From Tigriopus japonicus (lineage: Eukaryota; Arthropoda; Copepoda; Harpacticoida; Harpacticidae): a stretch of DNA of 64,000 nt. The stretch is from the NCBI GenBank assembly GCA_010645155.1, contig JAAGOF010000122.1, positions 185,019 to 249,018 of the forward strand, read 5' to 3'. Made by a program: the position numbers and the translations under genes. The notes beneath the pieces are model-generated. The model did no database searches and had not been told where the DNA came from. It saw only the letters and a list, made by a program, of their open reading frames with translations. Of this stretch, positions 31,801 through 40,750 are shown one piece after another. Positions within the stretch are counted from its first letter, which is position 1. Each line of letters opens with the position of its first letter.

Positions 31801-32226
31801 GGGGATAAATCGAAAAAGTTGATCCCCCGACCAACCCTGTCTGAGCATGATATGTAGCATGGTGAAATACGTCTGTATATAAACCCCTGTACCCACTAAT
31901 ACAACACCAATAAGAGTAAACGCTTTATTGCGCTAACACCATTATAGTCTGTGTGCTTATTGTGTCCATCCTTTTAGCTAGTCTTCTTAGCTTGGTTTGT
32001 GTGCTTTGAAGTAGCTAGCTGGCCAGCGAACCACTCCCGTTCCTATCTGCATTTGGGACATCATCAACATCAACATCATCATCATCTTTATTCTCATCTC
32101 GGTCTTCGATTCCAACATCGAACTTTACGGTCAAGAGGCAATCTGGTGACCGTTGGAACTTTGTGGCATTGCTTCCGAGGATCGACCCAATTCACACATC
32201 CGTCCTCATCGATCCCGCCACAGTAG

Positions 32227-33353
32227 CATATTCGTACCCCGCCAGTGCTGTCTCTTAAGGTTCTTGTTGGAGAGTGTTGGATTGATTCTTCGCTTTGCGA
32301 GCAATGGTGAACTGAGACGAGCCAAGAGCTCAGATGCGTCAGATATTGACGGTCATAAATCAGAGCCCTCAGCCATAACTTGCGGAGTGCCACAAGGCAG
32401 TATTCTTGGCCCATTGCTTTTTGTAATTTATTTGAATGATCTTCCAAAATCCACCAAATTTATGACAACAATGTTTGCTGATGACACGACTTTTCAGTAC
32501 TTTGGAAACGAGCTTTCGTTTGTCGAAAAAGAGTGCAGTCTGTGGATGGAGAACTTGGGTGAATATTTCCTAGCAAAAAAACTTTCCATGAATTTCAATA
32601 AAACCAGAGTGGTATTGTTTGGTCCCAGATATTCCACAAGCTCTTTTCGATTGTCAATTAACGAAGTCAAAATTCAACAAGTGGGATCTAAATTTGCCGA
32701 ACCATTTGTAAAGTTCTCAGGGAATGCGAATTGATGAAAAATTAAGTTGGAGAGAACACGTTAAATTTATTGGAGCCAATGTGAGGCGAACCCTGTACCC
32801 CTTTTTCATGGCAAAAAACAACTTACCAAGGGACATACGGAAAACGCCTTACAATGCCATGATTAAAAGTCGGCTAGAATATGGATTGGAATTCTTTGGT
32901 CAAAGTAGCGCTGCCAAGAGCCTCGTTAACTTGCAAAAGAAAGCAGTGAGATGGATTGTATATGCGAAAAAGTTAGCTCACACGAGTAACATCTTTAAGA
33001 CAAATGAGATAATGAAAATTGAAGATCTCACCCGGTATAAACGAATCCTTTACCTGCTAGCAATAGTGAAAGACTCTCTTCCTGCTATTGTATCGCAATA
33101 CCCATACACGATTGTGCGAGGAGGGACAATTTATTTCGATCAACCTAGGACCCATACCTCTTGGCAACAGAATCTACCACCCTTTTCTTTTCCGAAAACG
33201 TGGAATACTTTTGTACTAGAAACCAAGCAAATATTTTCAATGGATAATACACTCAGGCGGTGGGGCGCACATGTAACGGAAATCATTATAAGCTCTTACT
33301 CAGGAAAATGTAACCGAAAAAATTGCTTTTCATGCAGCCAAGGCGCAAAGTAG
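32227..33353 (+). pseudogene. LINE reverse transcriptase fragment
   Basis: RT of a non-LTR retrotransposon: CGVPQGSILGPLLFVIYLND near 32375, the catalytic TTMFADDTTFQYF box near 32465, MNFNKTRVVLFG near 32590, then a one-base shift near 32712 and the thumb (MRIDEKLSWREHVKF; MIKSRLEYGLEFFG). The C-terminus has CNRKNCFSCSQGAK and a stop at 33353. It resembles the CR1/Jockey type. The 5' half is missing and the preceding sequence is the solo LTR flank. No tail or duplication was identified. Confidence 0.8.
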
Positions 33354-33812
33354 CTCGGGTTCATGTTTTGGGAGAATGAACAAGACATTGGCAGAGTTGT
33401 GATCAACTGAAATACGAAGTTTCGACGCCCGGGCTGAGTCGGTAATCTTTTATCATCCAGATTAGACACACTTTGAGCCGTCAATTTCATATTACCCTGT
33501 ACCAACGGTTTTACATGATATTGATTAAGACGCCATGAAGACAAGCCTTATGGCTTATGGTGATCTTAGGGCCAATCAGATTTCAACTGTAAAAATTGAA
33601 AAGAGTCCTGAATAACACACTCATAACACACAAAAAACCGGTTAATGTTTCAAGTTTCGGTTTTAGTCCATTTTGAAAAGGTTCCTTATAGAAATCGTAA
33701 ATTTGAATATGAATCTGTTTGACATATTTATTTGTAATTTTGGCAGAACATACACCATAGCACCACTCTAAATAGTTATGAAATATGCTTTCCAAAAATC
33801 TTATTTTTTCCA
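33354..33812. other. No gene seen
   Basis: About 460 bp after the LINE. A minus-strand open frame at 33583-33813 has no recognisable motif. It may include LINE 3' untranslated sequence. I see nothing else. Confidence 0.4.
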
Positions 33813-34745
33813 TTGGTCACCTTCAAGAGCCTTAGTGAAGGTTTTTTACCACGTTTGCGTACGCTTTTTGAGCGTTTAGCAGCCAATTGGTTGGTTATCA
33901 TCAAAAAGAAATGTGTTTTTGGGCAATCAGAAACGACGTTCTTGGGCCATGTCATTTTAGTTGTGGGGATTCAGCCCCTACTCAGCCGATGCATGCTATT
34001 CGGGAGTTTCCAAGTGCCTTCTACGCAAAAAGCATTACGCCAGCTGTTGGGAATGATCGTGTTCTATCATCGTTTTATCCCTGGTCTGGTCGAAGTACTC
34101 GCACCCCTTCATGAACGTCTCAAACCCAAACAGAAAGTTGGGTTTGACAAACAGAAGTCGTTGAAAATGTTCGATTTGCCAAAATGAAACTGGCCGATGC
34201 CACCCTCCTCACTTTTCCCGATGGATCAGCGCCTCTCCCTTTGACCACCGATGCTTCCAGTGTGGCGGTCGGAGCAATGCTCGAGCAATTTTCGGACAAT
34301 GTTTGGAAGCCTTGCGTCTGTTCACCAATCATAAACACTTGATTTACACTTTCGCCAAAACCAGTGATCCCATTTCGGCAGGCAACTTCGTCAATGATTC
34401 ATGATTTCGGAATACACCACCGATATTCAACACGTGTCAGGCAAAAAAATGTGGCAGCCGACGCTCTGTCACGAATTTGTACCTTATTGTATACAGTCTC
34501 CCCCCAAGCACTGTGTGCGGCTCAGCAATCTGGCCCTGAATTAGCGGCCATGCGTACTTGTTTGAGATCCCTGAAATTTGAAGATGTTGAGATGTCGCCG
34601 GGCGTTTGGTTGTTGGCCGATGTTTCTCAACCGAATCCTCGTCCTTAAGTTCCGATGTCCCTCCATCAATTGGTGTTCAATGTAATCCATGCGAGGTGCT
34701 AATGCTCACCCAGGAGCTCGTGCCGGTTGACGACTTGTGGCCTAA
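33813..34745 (+). pseudogene. Gypsy pol relic of the element B type
   Basis: RT end and connection (TFLGHVI, LRQLLGMIVFYHRFIPGLVE), RNase H pieces ([23 protein letters not shown]) and an integrase N-terminal linker (EDVEMSPGVWLLADV). All are in the same order as 7818-8700 of element B but with at least three frame changes and stops. No LTRs are visible nearby. Confidence 0.75.
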
Positions 34746-35271
34746 CATTTCATTAATCTTTAGATAGTTTTGTCTATCTTTTCCTTATGGGCTCTTGTGA
34801 GGTCCGCATCAATTCTTTACCTTGTATCTAAGCCTTGTGTCTTGTTTTCTTGATTGTAAGATCTCAGGAATCGATTTGTTCTCAGTCGTCTTTCTCTCAG
34901 CTCTTGTGTAAAAAGCCTCACTTTTTACACCCTTTTGCCCCTGCAAAGTCTGATTCACGCCGGTAATGTCTGCATTCTGCCTTTTAAGGGTTCCAAGTCT
35001 ACGTGTCGAAAATAGTTGTGACTTTTCGACCTGCAAGCGATCTAGGCCGGCAATTTCCGCTATACATAGTACATCATTTTGATCGTGGCTTCTCTGATCA
35101 CTGGAGTCGGAGCCATGCAATTCCGTCACTCCTCTGAAGATTAAGTTGTGACGTATGTTGTAATCTTGAAGGTCTATTGTTCACGGTGTTTCAAATGGCT
35201 TTTTAGATTTGTATTTTTTTTTATTGGTTGCGGATTTTCTACTACCGCTACAAGGAATGCGATTCCCTGTA
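34746..35271. other. No gene seen
   Basis: About 525 bp. A 106-residue minus-strand frame at 34809-35129 is free of stops but has no recognisable domain. I do not call it a gene. Confidence 0.35.
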
Positions 35272-35279
35272 GAGCTCTA

Positions 35280-36339
35280 TATTAGAAAGAGTACAATCAT
35301 ATCCAACGCCATCTAGTTCATTCTGCTCGCAACTGCTCGCCGTTCCCAAAAGGATGCACGAGTACCCTCTAAGCTGAACAAATTTTCCAAAATATGAGAC
35401 CAAGATAGCAATTTTTGAGATACTAAGGGGCCTAGAACCCTTATGAAGGGGTCCAAAATGAACTGTTAGTGTGTTTCAAATGAGTTAAGATTGCATTACT
35501 TGTAAAATTAGGTTTAAAACTTTAAAAGACATTAAGAGAATGAAAATCTATCCCCTTGGACGTATTGATGCAAGTGGTGATGGCAACAATGTGATAGAAA
35601 ATGAAATTGCAGGGCTGCTGAATTCTCTTCCCTCTTGTGCTTGGCTGTCATGGTCATTGCTGAGAAACAGCACAGGGAATTTTCTTCCTCTCTTGACTTC
35701 ACCCCTGACTGCAATTTAAACTTGCCCATCTCGCTCGCTCTCTCTCGCTCTCTCTCTCTCGCTCTCTCTTGCTCTCTCTCTCGCTCTCTCTCTCTCTCGC
35801 TCTCTCTCTCGCTCTCTCTCGCTCTCTCTCGCTCTCTCTCTCGCTCTCTCTCTCTCGCTCTCTCTCTCTCGCTCTCGCCCTCCACACTGAGCCCAGTGAA
35901 CAAACAAGGAGGACTTGACTCAAAATTTCAGGGTTGCAAGGTGAAGAAAGGAAAACTCAACATTCTCCTCTCTATCAATATTCTATCTGAAACATTTTTA
36001 TGGTAGGAGCCCCGATTACGAATGTTTTCTCTGAAAAGCATTGATCAGAGTGAGGGGTGAGATATTCATTTTTCTCTTGGTCTTTTAGGTTTTAAACTTA
36101 ATTTTACAAGTAATTCAGTTTTGAATCATTTGAAACACACTAATATGTCATTTTGGACCCCTTTATTAAGGTTCTAGGCCCTTTAATTTCTCAAAAGTTG
36201 TCACCTTGTTCTCATATTTTGGAAAAGTTGTTCAGCTTAGAGGGTACTTTTGCATTGTTTTGGGAACGGCGAGCAGTTGCGAGCCAAATCAACTAGATGG
36301 CGTTGGATATGATTGTACTCTTTCTAATATAGAGCTCTA
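35280..36339. mobile_element. Second hAT-like MITE with CT microsatellite core
   Basis: Inverted repeats of about 270 bp start TAGAGCTCTATATTAGAAAG on both sides. The 8-bp duplication ATTCCCTG is exact (35272-35279 and 36340-36347). TAGAG fits the hAT YARNG terminus. The core is a (CT)n/CTCG microsatellite (35731-35880). No coding sequence. Confidence 0.85.
35731..35880. repeat. CT-rich microsatellite
   Basis: Runs of CTCTCTCTCGCT for ~150 bp. Open frames in all phases here (Ser/Leu/Ala or Arg/Glu repeats) are artefacts. Confidence 0.95.
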
Positions 36340-36354
36340 ATTCCCTGTAATCAA

Positions 36355-36475
36355 GGATTGCTCCCAACAGCTTCAATCCGACCCCTAACAGGATTCGAAC
36401 CTACACCGTCTGGGGAAGCACTTACACTCGGCACTTTTAAGAACGCGCTAGTACGCGTGGCCACTTTGGCTTCCT
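36355..36475 (-). other. tRNA-like sequence, SINE or pseudogene candidate
   Basis: The minus strand contains GGTTCGAATCC, a perfect B-box, ~60 nt downstream of an AGTGGCC-type A-box region. The T-stem can pair, but I cannot form an acceptor stem. It is more likely a tRNA-derived repeat than a working tRNA. Confidence 0.35.
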
Positions 36476-36652
36476 TATTGGCTTTGTATTGATTACAAAT
36501 TTGTATTGATCACATTACATTAATTTGTATTTATTAAAGCTATTTAATCTATATTTAGAGACCATTAAGTTGACTGTTGAACTCAAATTAAGTACATATT
36601 TATTCATCAAAATTTCATTTAGCTTTTCAATGTTGCAAACACTAAAAGAAAA

Positions 36653-36765
36653 ATGAAGCATCCACTAGGACCTTTTGTGGCCGACGGTAAAACCGTCAAT
36701 GATAGTGAGGTTATGGCCAATATGATTGGAGATCAGTTCTCAAGTGTATTTTCCATTGCAAAACA
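36653..36765 (+). pseudogene. Possible LINE linker fragment
   Basis: GPFVADGKTVNDSEVMANMI and DQFSSVFS resemble the linker just before the RT domain in many LINE polyproteins. It is short, alone, and in the same frame as the downstream host exon by chance. Low confidence. Confidence 0.35.
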
Positions 36766-36856
36766 GGTGGTTGAAAGATTTTCCCTACTCTTGAATACTT
36801 TTCTCCTCCCAACTGATCTTCTTGCTTTGAATGATTTTCAGGTACTTATTTACGCT

Positions 36857-37518
36857 ATGGTTGGATTTGAACACGCCAACAAAATTGTGCCTGTCCTCTT
36901 AATCGCAAGTCTAATCTGGCTAACATTTTACCACTTCGATATTTCAAGGACCAATGGAAGTCCACAACAGTTACTTTCACACAAAAAGTCCTTCCACGCA
37001 ACAGCATGTTTTGGAAATAGCTCAACTTTCAAGAAAAGTAAAGTCTCACATTTTTTGCCAAGCAAGAAAAACGATTTTGTTCATTTCATGATCAATCGTG
37101 AAAATCTGTATAAACAAAGACGTCATCGGATCCGATCGGTGTGTCAAAAGTATGGGCAGGTGCTACACCGAAGTGAAAGAAAAATAATGAATACATTAAT
37201 GGTATCCAAAGCAAATGGACTTGGATACTGCCGACACGCCAAAGTAAGTTTTCAGGAAAAACTTTCAGTTTTTTTGCACAAGGATTTAATGTTTAAAGTC
37301 TTTTATTTTAACACGCCTTCATTTTTTCAGGTGGGAACTTCCACATGGCTGCATTACTTTTGGAAAATGGCAGAAGAACTTAAAAATCAAACCAAACCAT
37401 ATTTAGTTCATGCAGTTGTTCCAAAATATTTTCGTCTACCTCGAAACACCAATCTAACAAGTTTCCTTATTTCGAACCCCCTACTTCTGGTGACTTTCGT
37501 TCGTCATCCATTTGAAAG
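36857..37518 (+). CDS. Carbohydrate sulfotransferase, 5' exons (incomplete)
   Basis: This would transfer sulfate from PAPS to glycans in the Golgi lumen (HNK-1/chondroitin sulfotransferase-like family). ATG at 36857 follows a possible splice acceptor (TTTTCAG to 36840). Residues 10-27 (KIVPVLLIASLIWLTFYH) form a type II membrane anchor. Exon 1 ends at 37243; an 87-bp GTAAGT...TTTCAG intron follows; exon 2 is 37331-37518. The join gives the PAPS 5'-phosphosulfate motif start (AK|VGTSTW). Exon 2 ends in FVRHPFER, the start of the 3'-phosphate motif, at a GTACAG donor. The rest of the catalytic domain is not in the window. Element G inserted in the following intron at 37790. I cannot exclude a pseudogene. 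Confidence 0.7.
37244..37330 (+). other. Intron of the sulfotransferase gene
   Basis: GTAAGT donor and a T-rich TTTTTTCAG acceptor, 87 bp, phase 0. Reading through it gives a non-conserved insertion, whereas splicing restores the KVGTSTW motif. Confidence 0.75.
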
Positions 37519-37789
37519 GTACAGAAAAACACACTAAAACTTTTGGCTGGCGTTTTTTATGAATTATGAATTTTGTTTGTGCACTTTTTGATTTCCCTTT
37601 GAGCACTATTTCATTTCAATATCTCCAATGCTGCTTTCTTTTCTCTTTCCCATCTTTGTTTTGTTTTTCCGGAGCCAGACCACGCAGGTTTGTAGATGTA
37701 ATCTGATAGAAGCTTTATGCTTCATGGGGAACAACAAGAATTAATATGTCGCTCATTTAAGCTTGAAAAGCCGTGACAATTGTAAGTAA

Positions 37790-38413
37790 TGTAGTGGAAC
37801 CGACGACATAGGCATAGAACCAAGCCACCGTTGTACACCCCTGTACGAAATCCCCCGTCACCAGTGAGGCATACGTGTTACATCATGCCTACGTCGCGTT
37901 TAAACGCGACGATATGTTGGGTTATGGATTACAAGGACTGGTCGGACAAGTGCACTTGTGAAACCAGTATACAATCACGCGATCACGCCATTCCATTTGC
38001 GTGGTCATTGGAGGATCTCAGACTAGCATCAAGTCTGAGCATGATATGTAGCATGGTGAAATACTTCTGTATATAGACCCCTGTACCCACTAATACAACA
38101 CCAATAAGAGTAAACGCTTTATTGCGCTAACACCATTATAGTCTGTGTGCTTATTGTGTCCATCCTTTTAGCTAGTCTTCTTAGCTTGGTTTGTGTGCTT
38201 TGAAGTAGCTAGCTAGCCAGCGAACCACTCCCGTTCCTATCTGCATTTGGGACATCATCAACATCATCATCATCATCTTTATTATCATCTCGGTCTTCGA
38301 TTCCAACATCGAACTTAACGGTCAGGAGGCAATCTGGTGACCGTTGGAACTTTGTGGCATTGCTCCCGAGGATCGACCCGATTCACACATCCGTCCTCAT
38401 CGATCCCGCCACA
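37790..38413 (+). repeat. 5' LTR of element G
   Basis: 624 bp, TGTAGTGGAACC to GATCCCGCCACA. It matches 50200-50826 and the solo LTR at 30382-32222. It contains a (CAT)n stretch near 38260. Confidence 0.93.
38068..38077 (+). promoter_or_regulatory. TATA-like box in the G 5' LTR
   Basis: TGTATATAGAC here; the 3' LTR and solo LTR have TGTATATAAAC at the same place. Likely position of the LTR core promoter. This copy has lost one A of the box. Confidence 0.45.
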
Positions 38414-38417
38414 AAAT

Positions 38418-38431
38418 TGGCGCAGTCGGTA
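38418..38431 (+). other. Primer-binding site of element G
   Basis: TGGCGCAGTCGGTA four bases after the LTR; tRNA-Ser type, the same as in elements A and J. Confidence 0.8.
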
Positions 38432-38542
38432 GGATCTTCTGTTGCTGAGCTGCTAGAGTGACCAGGACGACAACTTCACCGAGGCCCAAACGCGAGGTAG
38501 TCAAGTAAGCAGTCATTGCCAGCCAGAAGATAGGACCAAACT

Positions 38543-39600
38543 ATGCAGGAACCAAGGAATGAGTCAGACGTGGAGCACAGCCTCCGAGGCTTGCTGGAGA
38601 TGGCGGTGATGAGCAATCACCAGAGGATGCAATTGGAAGAAACACAAGCCCGAGCAGAGGAGATACGAGCTCAAAATGAAGCACAGCGCCTAGCCCGTGG
38701 ACCATTAGCAACAGGAATCAAAGTCCGCAACTTTGAAGGAGGAAGCGCCCTGGACTACCATGCCTGGCAGAAGCAATGCCAGAATGTCAGCCGAGCATGT
38801 GGGTGGAACGTCCAGACGACCATCGATGCTACACTTGCCGCCCTTACAGGCAAGGCCAGTCGCATGGCCATTGGAGTCCCTAGTGACAGCGAATTCTATG
38901 GGGGCAAGCTTGAGAACTTTGGCAGCATTTGAAAGGTTTATTCATTGACCCAGCTCATGAAGCCGTGGCCAAAGCCACCTTTGATCGAAGAGTGCAAGGG
39001 GATAAGGAAAACATTCGAGAATATGCTGGAGTGCTGGCTATGTTATGGTCCAGTGCGTACGAACGAGAGGAGGAACCATGGAGGCATGATCTGACATTAG
39101 CCGTGCCAGAAGGACGAAGCCGTGCCAATCCCCCTGATCATAACTCGACTAGACTCATAGTGCGATTTATTACGGGCCTGAGGGAAGCCAACATCAGACT
39201 TCATATACGCAATTCGGAAACACCTGGATTAGGGCAACCCATCACCAGTGTGACGGACGCAGTTAACCGAGCCCTGACCTTCAAATCCAATCTGGACCGA
39301 GTGAGACAAGAAGAACACTATCTAAAGAGTGGACGAACCATGCCCAGGTCTGAGTTTGATGAGCCACCCAAAACCAGTTATGAGCGAAAGGGACAAGTGA
39401 GCGAATCTATGGAGATAGGCACCATCCAGCAATGTTCTGTCCACCCGGGAGCCCAACACAGCAAGGAGGAATGCCGTACTCAACGACAAAATAAGCCAGC
39501 CCAACCAGCACGAAGAAGTTCTAGTGCCACCGAGTACAATGCTTTGGATGTTAGAAAGAGGGGCATTGGAGAAAGGACTGCCCCATGAAACCCAAGAAGG
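38543..39600 (+). pseudogene. Element G gag
   Basis: ATG 38543 (MQEPRNESDVEH). The N-terminal coiled-coil-like part has RMQLEETQARAEEIRAQNEA, then a capsid-like domain (YHAWQKQCQNVSRACGW). A frameshift near 38915 separates it from PAHEAVAKATFDRRVQGDKE. A knuckle CFGC-KEGHWRKDC is encoded at 39540-39584, but a TAG at 39552-39554 replaces one residue, and the long open frame here runs in another phase. Protein length would be ~360 residues. Forms the particle core in related elements. Confidence 0.75.
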
Positions 39601-40741
39601 TACATGCCATCCACGAACAAGAATTCACCTGGGACGAGGCTGATCAAGAAACCAGTGGCAATGAGGAATGGTGTTCGGAAAACTAGAGTGCAGGGAGACC
39701 GGCCCTGCAGACACTCTGACAGCAATTCACCAAATCAACACCCTCCATGCTATTCGAAGAGGCAATGTGGCCAGAGACGTGCACGTTTTTACCCATGCCC
39801 AGATAAATAAACGCCCTGTAAAGTTACTCATGGATACTGGCAACATTTCAAGCTATAACTTTTTAGAAATGACTGAATACCACAAGATGTTCCCACAAAA
39901 CGCTCCTAAATATTCCCCATGTAATCTCCAAATCGCAGCATGCGGGAATACCGGTCATTTGGACGTAGTTGGGAAGATCAAGATGCCGGTACTCTTCATA
40001 CGAGGGGATGAATGTCCCGTTCAACACGGAATTCATTCTAGTTAACAAACTAGGCATGATGGGAATAATCAGTGCCAAGACCATGCAAAAAATGGCGGTC
40101 ACATTGGACCTTACCACCGCCACAGCCCACTTTGGACCATATGGCCACAGAGTACCTCTCCACACCCTTGATGAAGAACTAACTGAAGAAACTGAAGACC
40201 CTGATTTCTTTTTGGAAGAGGTAATGAGTGCAGCACCATGCTCCATTGAACCCGATACAGAAGCCCATGTACCCATCAAAATTGGAAATTTGCCTCTCAG
40301 TGATCAGGCAATCTACGTGTTCATACCAAGCAGCAAATATCTCCAGCGACGTCAGCTAGACAGTCATCCGGTGACTATCAGTAAAAGTGACTCCAGGATT
40401 CCCATACGCAACACAAACAGGGAGTCACGTCGGGTACCTGCCAACACCAAGTTGGGAAAGTTGGTCGGCAGGTTCCAGCCACCTTCTCAGGTGATGCCGT
40501 TATCAGCAGCTATAACGAAGCCACTTCCCGGAAAAGAAGTGAAGCCGTCTCCCGAGACGAAGTCCCCATCAGAGGGGAGGTGCAAACAGACTGACAACCC
40601 CAGTGGAGTGTTTAAGCCAAACACTAGTCTGCAGCGGTTTTCCCGTGAATTATGGGCCATGGTTGGCGAACCAAAGGATAATTCACGGAAGCGGACCAAA
40701 CTCCAGAGTGAAGTCCGAGAATTGTTTGGAAGTGGATTGTG
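39601..40741 (+). pseudogene. Element G protease and connecting region
   Basis: Protease active site KLLMDTGNISSYNFL near 39825. The partner region follows in a shifted frame from ~40020 (EFILVNKLGMMGIISAKTMQ). Next is a ~230-residue linker rich in Pro, Ser and Lys (ITKPLPGKEVKPSPETKSPS) before RT. The Mutator-like element splits it after GSGLWDN at 40750. Removal of that element restores the frame into RT. Confidence 0.68.
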
Positions 40742-40750
40742 GGATAATCC

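Larger units (their letters stand above)
30634..31839. mobile_element. hAT-like MITE with internal tandem arrays
   Basis: Ends CAGGGTTGGTC...GACCAACCCTG with exact 8-bp duplications TCTGAGCA (30626-30633 and 31840-31847). Terminal CAGGG fits the YARNG start and 8-bp duplication of hAT elements. No transposase. The interior holds a ~21-bp array (TCCTACTTTTCAAGCATTTT type, 30745-31030) and a TTTATCCCGTTTATCCCCCA-type array (31675-31800), which create spurious open frames. Confidence 0.85.
30382..32222 (+). mobile_element. Solo LTR of the element G family, carrying a MITE
   Basis: 30382-30633 and 31848-32222 together match the 624-627 bp LTRs of element G over their whole length (TGTAATGGAACCGACG to GATCCCGCCACA). 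The 4-bp duplication GTAG flanks it (30378-30381 and 32223-32226). No element interior is present, so the rest was lost by LTR-LTR recombination. A hAT-like MITE occupies 30634-31839. A TATATAAA promoter-like box is at about 31878. Confidence 0.9.

Noticed and set aside
31593..31857. Overlapping proline/isoleucine-rich open frames
   Set aside because: Translation of the TTTATCCC array in the MITE.
34809..35129. 106-residue minus-strand open frame
   Set aside because: No domain, no splice context, no neighbour suggesting a gene; length is compatible with chance.
35532..36006. Long open frames on both strands rich in Arg/Glu or Ser/Leu
   Set aside because: Translation of the CT microsatellite in any frame.
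36355..36475. Functional tRNA gene
   Set aside because: B-box is good, but no acceptor stem can be formed.
37244..37330. Coding insertion in the sulfotransferase
   Set aside because: It is open, but has GTAAGT and TTTCAG ends, and splicing restores the PAPS motif.
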